NCBI RefSeq assembly: GCF_009299835.1 | Contig: NZ_VKCZ01000003.1 | Location: 62,001-126,000 of the forward strand | Direction of reading: 5' to 3' | DNA: 64,000 nucleotides | Source of the DNA: Microlunatus speluncae | GTDB taxonomy: Bacteria; Actinomycetota; Actinomycetes; Propionibacteriales; Propionibacteriaceae | Part shown: positions 41,820 through 51,530 of the stretch, piece after piece | How the letters are laid out: every line of letters begins with the position of its first letter | How positions within the stretch are numbered: position 1 is the first letter of the stretch | Program-made: the position numbers and the translations under genes | Notes under the pieces: model-generated | Told to the model about the DNA's origin: nothing | Databases searched by the model: none | The model's input: the letters and a program-made list of their open reading frames with translations, nothing else

Positions 41820-43013
41820 ATGACCCAGACCACATCGCTCCCTGAGCCCGTCGAAGGGCAGGCCCGATCCAGGACGCCGCTCGACCCGGTGCCGGTGATC
41901 GGCGAGTCCGAGCCCGACGTCGAGCTGTCGACAGCCAGTCAGGGCCGGCTGGTCTGGCGCTCGTTCCGCCGGCACAAGCTGGCCGTGATCGGCGCCGTGA
42001 TCGTGATCTTGTTCTATCTGGTTTCGTTGTTCGGCGAGTTCCTGGCGCCGTTCAACACCGACACGTTCAACGACGCCTTCCCGTACGCCCCGCCCCAGCC
42101 GGTGCACTTCGTCGACTTCAGCGGGGGCTCGCCGCAGTTCGGGCCGTACGTCAACGGCTACACGTCGAAGATGGATCCGGAGTCGCTGCAACTGGCGTAC
42201 ACCGTCGATCCCAGCGTCAAGATCCCGCTGCGGTTCTTCGACACCTCGGCCGAGAGCTACCGGATGTGGGGGCTGTTCGAGGGCAACGTGCACCTGATCG
42301 GGCCGGTCGACGACAGCCAGCCGATGTATCTGCTCGGCTCCGATCGCAACGGTCGCGACATGCTGTCCCGGATCATCCACGGCACCCGCGTGTCGATGAC
42401 GATCGGCCTGGTCGGCGTCGCGATCGCCTTCCTGCTCGGAGTCAGCCTCGGCGGCATCTCCGGCTTCTTCGGCGGCCGGGTGGACACGGTGATCCAACGG
42501 CTGGTCGAGTTCTTCATGTCGATCCCGACGCTGCCGTTGTGGTTGGGGCTGGCCGCCGCGGTGCCGGGTGACTGGGGGCCGATGCAACGCTACTTCGCGA
42601 TCACGTCGATCCTGGCGATCTTCGCCTGGACCGAGCTGGCCCGGGTGACCCGGGGCCGGTTCATGTCGCTGCGCGAGGAGGAGTTCGTCACCTCGGCCCG
42701 GCTGGACGGCAACCGGGCGCCGCGGATGATCTTCCGGCATCTGCTGCCGTTGTTCAGCAGTCACCTGATCGCCTCGCTGACCCTGTCGGTGCCGTCGATG
42801 ATCTTGGCCGAGACGGCGCTGTCCTTCCTCGGGCTCGGGCTGCAGGCGCCGGTGGTCAGCTGGGGGGTGCTGTTGCAGGAGGCGCAGAACATCCGGGTGG
42901 TCGCGACCGCGCCCTGGCTGATGCTGCCCGGCCTGGCCGTGGTGCTCGCGGTGCTGTCCCTGAACTTCGTCGGCGACGGGCTGCGGGACGCCGCGGACCC
43001 GTACAAGAACTGA
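41820..43013 (+). CDS. ABC transporter permease (DppC/OppC type) with a repeat-derived N-terminus
   Basis: 397 aa from ATG 41820, preceded by GAGGTGAG. Residues 5-17 (SLPEPVEGQARSR) are encoded by a copy of the dispersed CCTGAGCCTGTCGAAGGG element (41838-41868). A disordered cytoplasmic stretch follows, then the first helix HKLAVIGAVIVILFYLVSLF. The transport core carries GTRVSMTIGLVGVAIAFLLG and the EAA loop ARLDGNRAPRMIFRHLLPLF. The extra periplasmic region between helix 1 and the core (about 100 residues) is longer than usual for DppC. It pairs with the upstream DppB-like permease. Confidence 0.88.
   Translation: MTQTTSLPEPVEGQARSRTPLDPVPVIGESEPDVELSTASQGRLVWRSFRRHKLAVIGAVIVILFYLVSLFGEFLAPFNTDTFNDAFPYAPPQPVHFVDFSGGSPQFGPYVNGYTSKMDPESLQLAYTVDPSVKIPLRFFDTSAESYRMWGLFEGNVHLIGPVDDSQPMYLLGSDRNGRDMLSRIIHGTRVSMTIGLVGVAIAFLLGVSLGGISGFFGGRVDTVIQRLVEFFMSIPTLPLWLGLAAAVPGDWGPMQRYFAITSILAIFAWTELARVTRGRFMSLREEEFVTSARLDGNRAPRMIFRHLLPLFSSHLIASLTLSVPSMILAETALSFLGLGLQAPVVSWGVLLQEAQNIRVVATAPWLMLPGLAVVLAVLSLNFVGDGLRDAADPYKN
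41838..41868. repeat. Dispersed repeat copy inside the permease coding region
   Basis: CTCCCTGAGCCCGTCGAAGG, then GCAGGCCCGAT, is one mismatch from the intergenic element core. It is in frame and translated. Other copies are almost all between genes. Confidence 0.8.
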
Positions 43014-43023
43014 GGTGAGTTTG

Positions 43024-44082
43024 ATGTCCGGATCCCCAGTGCTGTTGGAGCTTGATCAACTCAAGACCCATTTCCACGTCGACGGCGGCGTGGTCCGGGC
43101 GGTGGACGGCGTGAGCCTGACCGTGCCGGCCGGCAAGACCGTCTGCGTGGTCGGCGAATCGGGCTGCGGCAAGAGCATCACGGCCCGGTCCGTGCTGCAG
43201 CTGATCGAGCGGCCCGGCCGGATCGTCGACGGCCGGATCCTCTGGCTCAGTGACGGGGCGGGCGGCGAGCGGATCGATCTGGCCGCGCTGGATCCGGAGG
43301 GCGAGCCGCTGCGCAAGATCCGCGGCGGCGAGATCGCGATGGTGTTCCAGGAGCCGATGGCGTCGCTGTCGCCGATGTACACGGTCGGCAACCAGCTGGT
43401 CGAGGCGATTCGGGTGCACCTGTCGCTGACCGAGGCCGAGGCGTGGCAGCGCGGGCTGGAGCTGCTCGGCCACGTCGGCATCCCGCGGCCGCAGCGGACG
43501 ATGGAGAGCTATCCGTTCCAGTTGTCCGGCGGCATGTGCCAACGGGTGATGATCGCGATCGCTCTGTCCTGCCGGCCGCGGTTGTTGATCGCCGACGAGC
43601 CGACCACCGCGCTGGACGTGACCACCCAGGCCCGGATCATCGATCTGCTGGCCGACCTGCAGGCCGAGACCTCGATGGCGATGATCTTCATCACCCACGA
43701 CCTCGGGGTGGTCGCCGAGATCGCCGACGAGGTGGTCGTGATGTACCTCGGCACGGTGGTCGAGCAGGGTCCGGTCGACGAGATCTTCCACAACCCCCAG
43801 CATCCGTACACCCGGGCGCTGCTGGCCTCCATCCCGCGGATGGGTCGCGGCGCCAAGCAACGGCTGGCCACGATCCCCGGACAGGTGCCGCACCCGTTGC
43901 GCCGGCCGCGGGGCTGTCCGTTCCACACCCGTTGCACCGAAGCGATCCCCGGCCTGTGCAACGTGCAGGACCCGCCGATGATCGAGCTCGGCGAACGACG
44001 CCGGGCCTGCTGCGTGCTCCATGATCAGGAACTGCTGGACCGGCACCGGTCGGCGGCCGACGCGGTGGAGGTGCGGCCGTGA
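43024..44082 (+). CDS. ABC transporter ATP-binding protein (DppD/OppD type)
   Basis: 352 aa. ATG 43024 with GAGGTGAG 5 bp upstream. Walker A GESGCGKS, signature [13 protein letters not shown], Walker [14 protein letters not shown]-loop FITHD. The C-terminal oligopeptide-type domain carries the Cys motif region [17 protein letters not shown], which in OppD/DppD relatives binds an iron-sulphur cluster or metal. It forms the ATPase dimer with the next protein. The stop overlaps the next GTG (GTGA). Confidence 0.92.
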   Translation: MSGSPVLLELDQLKTHFHVDGGVVRAVDGVSLTVPAGKTVCVVGESGCGKSITARSVLQLIERPGRIVDGRILWLSDGAGGERIDLAALDPEGEPLRKIRGGEIAMVFQEPMASLSPMYTVGNQLVEAIRVHLSLTEAEAWQRGLELLGHVGIPRPQRTMESYPFQLSGGMCQRVMIAIALSCRPRLLIADEPTTALDVTTQARIIDLLADLQAETSMAMIFITHDLGVVAEIADEVVVMYLGTVVEQGPVDEIFHNPQHPYTRALLASIPRMGRGAKQRLATIPGQVPHPLRRPRGCPFHTRCTEAIPGLCNVQDPPMIELGERRRACCVLHDQELLDRHRSAADAVEVRP

Positions 44083-45131
44083 GCGCCCCGGCGGCGGAGT
44101 CGACGGACATCCTCACCATCGAGGACCTGTCGATGCGGTTCCCGATCCGCGGTCACGGGCTGTTCGCCCGGACCACCGGTGAGGTGCACGCGGTCAACGG
44201 CATTGATCTCTCCATCCGTAGCGGCGAGGTGCTCGGCCTGGTCGGCGAGTCGGGCTGCGGCAAGACCACGCTGGGCCGCTGCATCGTCCGCAGCGAGCAG
44301 CCGACCGAGGGCCGGCTGCACTACCGCGGGCCGGACGGCCGGGTGGTCGACCTGGCCGCGCTCAACGTCCGGGAGCTGAGGCCGTACCAGAACCAGGTCC
44401 GGGTGGTCTTCCAGGACCCCTTCTCCTCGCTGAACCCGCGGATGACGATCTTGGAGATCGTCGGCGATCCGTTGAAGGCGGGCCGGATCGCGCGCGGCTC
44501 GGAGCTGGAGGAGCGGGTCGCGATCATGCTCAAGCGGGTCGGCCTGTCGCCGGGGCACATGCGCCGCTATCCGCACGCCTTCTCCGGCGGCGAACGGCAA
44601 CGGGTCAACATCGCCCGGGCGTTGATCACCGAGCCGCGGCTGGTGATCGCCGACGAGGCCGTGTCCGCGCTCGACGTCTCGGTCCGGGCCCAGGTGCTCA
44701 ACCTGTTGCGTGATCTGCAGGCGGAGTTCAACCTCACCTATCTGTTCATCTCCCACGACATGTCGGTGGTGGAAAACATCTGTGACCGGGTGGCGGTGAT
44801 GTATCTGGGCAAGATCGTCGAGCTGGCCGACACCGCCGAGCTCTACGAGCGCCCCCAGCATCCGTACACCGAGGCCCTGCTGTCGGCGGTGCCGCGACCG
44901 GATCCGCGGCTGCGCGGCAGCGGCCGGCGGCACCGGCTGCCGGACAACTTCCCCGACCCGGCCAACCCACCCTCGGGCTGCTTCTTCCACACCCGCTGCC
45001 AGTACGCCGACGAGGCCAACTGTGTCGAGCAACGCCCCGACCTCCGCCCGATCCTCCAAGATCACCGCGCCGCCTGCCACCACGCCGAGAAGCTGACCCT
45101 CAGCGGCGTCGAGATCGAGAACGCCTCATGA
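44079..45131 (+). CDS. ABC transporter ATP-binding protein (DppF/OppF type)
   Basis: 350 aa, GTG start overlapping the previous stop. Walker A GESGCGKTTLGRCI, Q-loop VVFQDPFSSLNPR, signature FSGGERQRVNIA, Walker B LVIADEAVSALD, switch ISHD. The OppF-type C-terminal tail contains CFFHTRCQYADEANC. It partners the DppD-like ATPase in the cytosol at the membrane. Four copies of the dispersed repeat, or parts of them, follow before the next gene. Confidence 0.92.
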   Translation: MSAPAAESTDILTIEDLSMRFPIRGHGLFARTTGEVHAVNGIDLSIRSGEVLGLVGESGCGKTTLGRCIVRSEQPTEGRLHYRGPDGRVVDLAALNVRELRPYQNQVRVVFQDPFSSLNPRMTILEIVGDPLKAGRIARGSELEERVAIMLKRVGLSPGHMRRYPHAFSGGERQRVNIARALITEPRLVIADEAVSALDVSVRAQVLNLLRDLQAEFNLTYLFISHDMSVVENICDRVAVMYLGKIVELADTAELYERPQHPYTEALLSAVPRPDPRLRGSGRRHRLPDNFPDPANPPSGCFFHTRCQYADEANCVEQRPDLRPILQDHRAACHHAEKLTLSGVEIENAS

Positions 45132-45146
45132 GACCACATCACCAAC

Positions 45147-45270
45147 GCTCCCTGAGCCTGTCGAAGGGCAGGCCCGATGATCTTTGCCCTTCGACAAGCT
45201 CAGGGAACGAACACCCAAACGTCCCCCTCGATCACTGTTCGTTCCCTGAGCCTGTCGAAGGGCAAGCCAG
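45147..45270. repeat. Three dispersed repeat copies between the ABC operon and the glycosidase-like gene
   Basis: CCTGAGCCTGTCGAAGGG-type cores at 45147-45180, 45184-45212 (inverse) and 45239-45270. The first two form a hairpin. They may separate strong transporter expression from the downstream gene. Confidence 0.78.
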
Positions 45271-45302
45271 CTCACCCCCTGAAATCAAAGGAGTCCTGAC
45301 CG

Positions 45303-47882
45303 ATGCCAACCCAGTCCACCCCGGTCGTCCTCGAGATCGAAAGCGCGGTTGCCGGTCCACCGGTCGACTGGGCCAGCACCGTCCTCGCCGAGCAACTCGG
45401 CCGGCTCGGCAGTGAGTTGATCACGGCCGACGACGACCCCACAGTCACCATCACCGGCGCCGATGATCTTGGCGACGAAGGTTTCCGCTACACGGCCGCC
45501 GACGGCCGATTGATCATCCAGGCCGGGTCGGTGGTCGGCGCCGGTCACGCGCTGATCGGGCTGACCGACCAGGTCGCCCTGCAGGGCTCGGTCGACGCCG
45601 CGATCAACCGGCTGGACGGCCAGCAGGCCGCGGCCGCCGTGCCGACCCGCGGCATCATGCGCTCCTTCTCCAGCGTCGACGAAGACCTGCCGTGGTTCCA
45701 TGATCGCGATTTCTGGACCGAGTATCTGGACTGGATGGCCCGCTGCCGGTTCAGCCGGTTCCACCTCGCCCTCGGCATGCAGTACAACTACGGCGCCGAC
45801 CGGCACGGCGCGACGGACAACTACCTCTGCTTCGCCTACCCGTTCCTGCTCGACGTCGACGGCTGGGACGTGACAGCCGAGGGCGTCTCGGCCGAGGAGC
45901 GACAGACCAACCTGGCGATCCTGCAGTTCGTCGCCGCCGAGACCCACCGGCGCGGGATGAAGTTCCAGCTCGGCCTGTGGAATCACGCCTACGACTACGG
46001 CCGCGACTCCGAGCACCGGTTCCCGATCACCGGGCTGACCCCGGAGACCCACGGCGACTACTCCGCCGCCGCGATCACCCGGCTGCTGGCGGAGGTGCCG
46101 GAGATCGACGGGTTCACCTTCCGGGTGCACTACGAGGGCGGCATCCATGATCACGGTCACGAGGTGTTCTGGGGCAAGGTGTTCGACGCCCTGGCGGCGA
46201 CCGGGCGGGAGCTCGAGGTCGACATGCACGCCAAGGGAGTTGATCAAGCCCTGCTCGACGCGGTTGATCAGCCGACCTTGCATCCGGTGCTGTCGGCCAA
46301 GTACTGGGCCGAGCACCAGGGGCTGCCGTACCACCAGACGACGATCCGCAAGCGCGAGGAGGCCAAGCCCATCCCGCCGGGCAAGGAGATGACGGCGATC
46401 ACCGAGTTCTCCCGCCGGTTCACTCGTTACGGCTACGGCGACTTCCTCAACGAAGATCGTCAGGCCGATCTGATCTTCCGGGTCTGGCCCGGCACCCAGA
46501 AGCTGCTGCTCTGGGGCGACCCGGCGCACGCCGCCGGCTACGGTCGTCTGTCCACCTTCGCCGGCTCCCGCGGCGTGGACATCTGCGAGCCGCTGTATTT
46601 CAAGGGACGCAAGGGATCCGGCCGGCCGGGCAAGCGCGATCCGTACGTCGATCCGGAGCTGCAACTCGGGCTGCGCGACTGGACCAAATACAAGTACACC
46701 TACCTGCTCTGGGGCCGGCTGCTGTTCAACCCGGACGCGTCGTCCGACGAGTGGGTCGGGCACCTGCGCGAGACGTACGGCGACGCGGCCGAGGCGGTGG
46801 AGAACGCGTTGGCGCCGCTCAGCCGGATCCTGCCGTTGATCACCGTCGTGCACGGCGTCGGTGGCTCCAACAACGGCTACTGGCCGGAGGTCTACACCAA
46901 CCTGCCGATCACCGACGGCGTGCATCCCGGGCACTACCGCGACACCGACGATCCGCCGCGCTGGGGCACGGTCAGCCCGTTCGACCCGACCCAGTTCTAC
47001 GTGATCGACGCCTACGCCGATGATCTTGCCGCCGGGAAGCTGGACGGCCGCTACACACCGACCGACGTGGCCGCCTGGATCGAGGGGATGACCGAGGCCG
47101 CGGCCGGTCCGCTGGAATCGCTGCGGGCCGTCGCTGATCCGTCGCCGCAGCTGCGCCGGGCCTTGATCGATCTCGAGATCCAGCACCGGCTGGGCCGCTA
47201 CTTCGCCGCCAAGTTCCGCTCCGCCGCCGACTACGCGGTCTATCGCACCAGCCGCAATCCGGCCTCGCTGCGCCGGGCGGTCGGCTACAGCCAGGCCGCC
47301 CTGAAGGCGTACGCGGAGATCGTGCCGATCGTCGACGGCATCTACCAGATCGACCTCCGCTTCGGCCCGGAACGCAACGAGCACGGCCACTGGGCCGACC
47401 GGCTCCCCGCGCTGGAGCAGGACGTGATCTCGATGGAGGCCGAACTCGCCGCTGCCTCGTCCTCTGAGCCGGCCGAAGGCCAAGCCCCGATCGCCCATCC
47501 GAACCGCCCGGCCCAGACCGGGATCCGGCACGAACCGCCGAAGACGTACGCCCGCGGTGAGGATCTGGTGATCACCGTCCAGGCCGACCCGGCCGTGACC
47601 GGCGTCCGCCTGAACTACCGCCACGTCAACCAGGCCGAACAGTTCGAGCACGTCGCCCTGGAATCGTCGAACGGCGGCTACGAAGGCACCATCCCCGCCG
47701 CCTACACCGAGTCGACCTACCCCCTGATGTATTTCTTCACCGTCGACCACGGAGCAGGTGATCAAGGGGCTGGCGGCACCACCGTCCACCCCGGCTTCGC
47801 CCCCGACCTCGCCAACCAGCCCTACTACCTCCTCACCAGCGACCAATTCATCGGCGGCCCCCTCGCCCGCGCCGCCGACTGA
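45303..47882 (+). CDS. Large glycosidase-like protein, family not recognised
   Basis: 859 aa. ATG 45303 follows GGAG. No signal peptide. The first ~110 residues look like the small alpha/beta domain that precedes GH20/GH67-type barrels (VLAEQLGRLGSELITA, VTITGADDLGDEGFRY). A TIM-barrel-like core follows: PTRGIMRSFSSVDEDLPWFH, MARCRFSRFHLALGMQYNYG, GMKFQLGLWNHAYDYG, GFTFRVHYEGGI and LEVDMHAKGVD. A C-terminal beta-sandwich begins near residue 735. The Glu and Asp residues at strand ends could be catalytic. A degenerate dispersed-repeat copy (SSEPAEGQAP) lies at about 47460-47490. Next to the ABC importer it probably cleaves an imported oligosaccharide in the cytosol. Confidence 0.6.
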   Translation: MPTQSTPVVLEIESAVAGPPVDWASTVLAEQLGRLGSELITADDDPTVTITGADDLGDEGFRYTAADGRLIIQAGSVVGAGHALIGLTDQVALQGSVDAAINRLDGQQAAAAVPTRGIMRSFSSVDEDLPWFHDRDFWTEYLDWMARCRFSRFHLALGMQYNYGADRHGATDNYLCFAYPFLLDVDGWDVTAEGVSAEERQTNLAILQFVAAETHRRGMKFQLGLWNHAYDYGRDSEHRFPITGLTPETHGDYSAAAITRLLAEVPEIDGFTFRVHYEGGIHDHGHEVFWGKVFDALAATGRELEVDMHAKGVDQALLDAVDQPTLHPVLSAKYWAEHQGLPYHQTTIRKREEAKPIPPGKEMTAITEFSRRFTRYGYGDFLNEDRQADLIFRVWPGTQKLLLWGDPAHAAGYGRLSTFAGSRGVDICEPLYFKGRKGSGRPGKRDPYVDPELQLGLRDWTKYKYTYLLWGRLLFNPDASSDEWVGHLRETYGDAAEAVENALAPLSRILPLITVVHGVGGSNNGYWPEVYTNLPITDGVHPGHYRDTDDPPRWGTVSPFDPTQFYVIDAYADDLAAGKLDGRYTPTDVAAWIEGMTEAAAGPLESLRAVADPSPQLRRALIDLEIQHRLGRYFAAKFRSAADYAVYRTSRNPASLRRAVGYSQAALKAYAEIVPIVDGIYQIDLRFGPERNEHGHWADRLPALEQDVISMEAELAAASSSEPAEGQAPIAHPNRPAQTGIRHEPPKTYARGEDLVITVQADPAVTGVRLNYRHVNQAEQFEHVALESSNGGYEGTIPAAYTESTYPLMYFFTVDHGAGDQGAGGTTVHPGFAPDLANQPYYLLTSDQFIGGPLARAAD

Positions 47883-47979
47883 CCCGCACCGCGACCATCG
47901 GCCGGCGCGACCCCCAACGGTCGCGCCGCCCGACGCCCAGCCGCGCCCCGCCTCACCCGCAAGCCGCCGCCCGCCCATG

Positions 47980-48590
<611 letters not shown>

Positions 48591-48599
48591 GTTGCCGAC

Positions 48600-48608
48600 T
48601 TATCCACA
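48600..48608. other. DnaA-box-like TTATCCACA upstream of the AbiEi-like gene
   Basis: TTATCCACA followed by GATTTGG. A close relative, TTGTCCACA followed by GATTTGCGG, occurs at 51434 before ssb. They are single boxes and no dnaA or dnaN gene is nearby. Confidence 0.35.
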
Positions 48609-48661
48609 GATTTGGTGGTCTTGGGTGGCGTTGACGGCTCTCCGGTGCTGGGGTGCGGGAC

Positions 48662-49564
48662 ATGAGTGATGTGGTGATCGCGCGGCAATTGACCGATCGC
48701 GGGTATGGGCATGACGAGATCGCGCGGCTGATCCGGGGACGGGAGTTGACCCGGATCCGCCGCGGGGCCTACGCCTGGGACGACAGCGGTAATCACCGCA
48801 CCCGGCATCGCCGATTGATCGACGCGACCCTGCGCCAGAGCCAGGCGGACCTGGTGGTCAGTCACTTGTCGGCGGCGGCGTTGCACGGCCTGCCGCTGTA
48901 CCGGGACCTGCCGAAGGTGGTGCATCTCAGCCGGGCCGGACGCGACGGCGGCTACCTCCGCGGCGGCGTACATCTTCACGTCGTGCCGCTGGAGGCCGCC
49001 GACCGGACCGAGATCGACGGGCGCCCGGTGACGTCGCTGGCTCGAACCGTGGTCGACGTCGCCCGGATGTTGCCCGCCCGTCGCGCGGTGGCCATGGCCG
49101 ATGCCGCCTGGGCGGCCGGCCTGACGGACGCCGCGACCGAGCCGGTGCTGCATCTGTTCCGGGGACATCCGGGGATCGGCCGAGCGCGTCGGGCGATCGC
49201 GTTCGCCGACGCTCGGAGCGAGAGTCCTGGCGAGTCGGAGAGCCGGGTGGTGCTGGCCGACCAGGGACTGCCGGCACCGACGTTGCAGTACGAGGTGTTC
49301 GACCGCGCCGGCGAGCTGGTGGGCCGCTGCGACTACGCCTGGGAAGAGCACCGGACCGTGGCCGAGTTCGACGGCCTGATCAAGTACGGCCGACTGCTCA
49401 AGCCCGGCGAGACGAGCTCGGACGTGATCGTCGCCGAGAAGCTTCGCGAGGATGCCCTGCGCGACCTCGGCTGGCAGGTGGTCCGCTGGATCTGGGCCGA
49501 CCTCGCCCGTCCCGCCGTGATCGCCGGCCGGCTGCACCGCGCCTTCGCCCGCGCCGCCCGCTGA
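48662..49564 (+). CDS. AbiEi-antitoxin-like / DUF559-type protein
   Basis: 300 aa from ATG 48662; GTG 48653 is an alternative. The N-terminal winged helix, IARQLTDRGYGHDEIARLIR, then RELTRIRRGAYAW, is the AbiEi antitoxin_4-like domain. The middle (LSAAALHGLPLYRDLPKVVH) matches the same actinobacterial family. The C-terminal part CDYAWEEHRTVAEFDGLIKYG, then LGWQVVRWIW, resembles a restriction-endonuclease-like (DUF559/Vsr-type) fold with D, E and K residues at the right spacing. No AbiEii toxin gene is adjacent, so the antitoxin name is structural only. Repeat arrays flank it on both sides. Confidence 0.72.
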   Translation: MSDVVIARQLTDRGYGHDEIARLIRGRELTRIRRGAYAWDDSGNHRTRHRRLIDATLRQSQADLVVSHLSAAALHGLPLYRDLPKVVHLSRAGRDGGYLRGGVHLHVVPLEAADRTEIDGRPVTSLARTVVDVARMLPARRAVAMADAAWAAGLTDAATEPVLHLFRGHPGIGRARRAIAFADARSESPGESESRVVLADQGLPAPTLQYEVFDRAGELVGRCDYAWEEHRTVAEFDGLIKYGRLLKPGETSSDVIVAEKLREDALRDLGWQVVRWIWADLARPAVIAGRLHRAFARAAR

Positions 49565-49572
49565 CCCCGCCG

Positions 49573-50160
49573 CCGCGACCGCAATCGGCCCACGCGATCG
49601 CTGCAACGGTCGCGTCGGCTCGCTCCGTTCGCGCGGTGATTGTCGTCGGCCCCGGGCCGGGTCCTTTCCTCCGGGACCGTCGCTGGCCGACCCCCGCCGC
49701 CGCGACGCAACATTGGGCCGCCCCGACCGCAATCGGTCGCCGCGACTGCTGCAATGGTCGCGTCGGCTTGTACCGTTCGCGCGGAGAATTTCCTCGGCCG
49801 CGAGCGCGTCCCTTGCTCCAGGGAGCGTTCGCATGCAGGAACTGCGGCCGCGACCGCAATCGGTCGTCGCGACTGCTGCAATGCTCGCGTCGGCTTGTAC
49901 CGTTCGCGCGGAGGTTGTCGTTGGCCCCGAGCGCGTTCCCGCGCTCCGCGGACCGTCGCGCGCCGGAACTGCCGCCGCGACGCAACCGGCGGCCGCGACC
50001 GTAATCGGCGGCCGCGACCGTAATCGGCTGCCGCGACCGCTGCAGCAGTCGCGCCGGCCCGCAGCGTTCGCGCGGTGGTTGTCGTCGGCCTGCAGCATTC
50101 GCGTCGGTGATTGTCGGCCACCTGGAGCGCGTACTACGCTCCGGGGACTGTCGCACGAGG
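49573..50160. repeat. Second diverged array, four 130-150-bp units
   Basis: Units begin near 49573, 49720, 49848 and 49994. They share GCGACCGCAATCGG, a core CGCGACTGCTGCAATGGTCG followed by CGTCGGCT, GTTCGCGCGG and a final hairpin of the GAGCGCG...CGCTCC type before GGACCGTCGC. The last unit runs into the ribosome site of the hydrolase at 50171. The core is shared with the array at 47980. Nothing else is seen in this 606-bp gap. Confidence 0.72.
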
Positions 50161-50170
50161 AGGTGCTTGG

Positions 50171-50968
50171 ATGCAGACCGGCTACGCCGAGGTCAACGGG
50201 CTGCGGATGTATTACGAGGTCCACGGCGAAGGTGGCACGCCGCTGCTGTTGCTGCACGGTGGGCTGTTCAACATCGACCTACAGTTCGGGCCGCTGCTGC
50301 CGGGGTTGTCCGAGGGCCGGCAGGTGATCGCCACGGATTTCCAGGCGCACGGTCGCACCAACGACGTCGACGGCCGCCCGCTGGGCACCGCCGACCTGGC
50401 CTCCGACGTGGTCGGGCTGCTGCAGCACCTGGAGCTGGCCCAGGTGGACCTGTTCGGATTCAGTGTCGGCGGCGCGGTCGCGCTGCACCTGGCGATCAGG
50501 CACCCGGAGTTGGTCCGCAAGGCGGTCATCTCGTCGGTCTCGTTCCATCCCGACGGCGACCGGGTCGAAAACACCGGCGCGGTCGGTGAGATGAAGGTCG
50601 AGATGATCGCCGGAACGCCGATGGAGGCCGATTATCTGGCCAAGTCGCCGCACCCGGATCATGATCATCTGCAGACGCTGCTGGACAAGCTCGGTGGTTA
50701 CGACATCGGCGGTGACGGCTGGAGCGAGGACGACATCCGCTCCATCACCGCGCCGACGCTGCTCACCTTCGGCGACTGCGACGCGGTCAAGCTGGAGCAC
50801 GTGGTCCGGTTCCAGCAACTGCGCGGCGGCGACGTGAACGGCGACTTCACCGGCGTGCCGCCGTCCCAGCTCGTCGTCTTCCCCGGCACGACCCATTTCA
50901 ACGGCCTGTCCCGGACCGCCATGGTGTTGGACGCCGTCACCACCTTCCTGGACGCCGAGCCGGCCTGA
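50171..50968 (+). CDS. Alpha/beta hydrolase
   Basis: 265 aa. ATG 50171 follows AGGAGG. Motifs: [20 protein letters not shown] (oxyanion), [15 protein letters not shown], nucleophile [14 protein letters not shown], acid TFGDCDAVK and histidine [11 protein letters not shown]. Cytosolic; perhaps an ester or epoxide-like hydrolase. The leader of this gene contains the last unit of the tandem array, so the array probably arose by duplication of its upstream region. Followed by the ribosomal cluster on the same strand after a 137-bp gap with its own promoter. Confidence 0.85.
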   Translation: MQTGYAEVNGLRMYYEVHGEGGTPLLLLHGGLFNIDLQFGPLLPGLSEGRQVIATDFQAHGRTNDVDGRPLGTADLASDVVGLLQHLELAQVDLFGFSVGGAVALHLAIRHPELVRKAVISSVSFHPDGDRVENTGAVGEMKVEMIAGTPMEADYLAKSPHPDHDHLQTLLDKLGGYDIGGDGWSEDDIRSITAPTLLTFGDCDAVKLEHVVRFQQLRGGDVNGDFTGVPPSQLVVFPGTTHFNGLSRTAMVLDAVTTFLDAEPA

Positions 50969-50983
50969 CCGGCCGGGTCACGA

Positions 50984-51014
50984 TTGGCGCCGGCTGGGGG
51001 CGGCCGGGTATTCT
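50984..51014 (+). promoter_or_regulatory. Candidate promoter of rpsF
   Basis: TTGGCG (50984-50989) and TATTCT (51009-51014), spaced 19 bp, lie 91 bp upstream of the rpsF start. The spacing is slightly long. Confidence 0.4.
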
Positions 51015-51019
51015 GCGAC

Positions 51020-51075
51020 GTCGGCCCACCTGGGCCGACAGCATTCGCCCTCCTGCCACGGGGACGTCCCGTGGC
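51020..51075 (+). promoter_or_regulatory. Structured rpsF leader, two hairpins
   Basis: GTCGGCCCACCTGGGCCGAC (51020-51039) folds as an 8-bp stem with an ACCT loop. GCCACGGG (51055-51062) pairs with CCCGTGGC (51068-51075). Both precede the ribosome site at 51085-51093. The S6:S18 complex is known to bind a structured leader of its own mRNA in many bacteria, so this is a candidate autoregulatory element. The conserved motif of that leader was not matched residue by residue. Confidence 0.5.
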
Positions 51076-51105
51076 CGCAGAGACCAGAGGAGGTGGAGTT
51101 CGCGC

Positions 51106-51396
51106 ATGCGTAAGTACGAAATCATGGTCATTCTCGACCCTGACACCGAAGAGCGGTCCGTCCAGTCGACGCTCGAGCAGTACCTGAAGATCATCACGAA
51201 CGGTGGCGGCAGCGTCGAGAACCTGGACGTCTGGGGTCGTCGTCGGCTGGCGTACGAGATCCGGAAGAAGTCCGAGGGGATCTACGCGGTGATCGACGTG
51301 ACCGCTGCCCCGGACGATGTGAAGGAACTGAGCCGTCAGTTCTCGATCAACGAGTCGATCATGCGGACGAAGGTCATCCGACCCGAACTGCACTGA
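51106..51396 (+). CDS. rpsF: 30S ribosomal protein bS6
   Basis: 96 aa, normal length. [20 protein letters not shown], then [24 protein letters not shown], is the classical bS6 pattern, ending VIRPELH. It binds 16S rRNA together with bS18, whose gene follows. Strong ribosome site AGAGGAGG. First gene of rpsF-ssb-rpsR-rplI, all on the plus strand. Confidence 0.97.
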   Translation: MRKYEIMVILDPDTEERSVQSTLEQYLKIITNGGGSVENLDVWGRRRLAYEIRKKSEGIYAVIDVTAAPDDVKELSRQFSINESIMRTKVIRPELH

Positions 51397-51433
51397 CGGC
51401 CCCGTTTCACACGAGGGCCGTGGCGCGGGGGAC

Positions 51434-51442
51434 TTGTCCACA
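51434..51442. other. DnaA-box-like TTGTCCACA between rpsF and ssb
   Basis: TTGTCCACA followed by GATTTGCGG lies 38 bp after the rpsF stop and 89 bp before ssb. Same local context as the site at 48600. Too isolated to be an origin. Confidence 0.35.
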
Positions 51443-51530
51443 GATTTGCGGCCACCGGGGTGTCGATGTCAGTCGATGCTGGCACCCTGGTGACCTACCG
51501 CAGACCGCACTAGCTTGACGGAGACCAACG

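Noticed and set aside
48662..49564. AbiE toxin-antitoxin system
   Set aside because: The winged helix resembles AbiEi, but no nucleotidyltransferase toxin gene is adjacent and the C-terminus is nuclease-like.
48600..51442. Replication origin suggested by DnaA-box-like sites
   Set aside because: Only two boxes 2.8 kb apart, no AT-rich element and no dnaA/dnaN/gyrB nearby.
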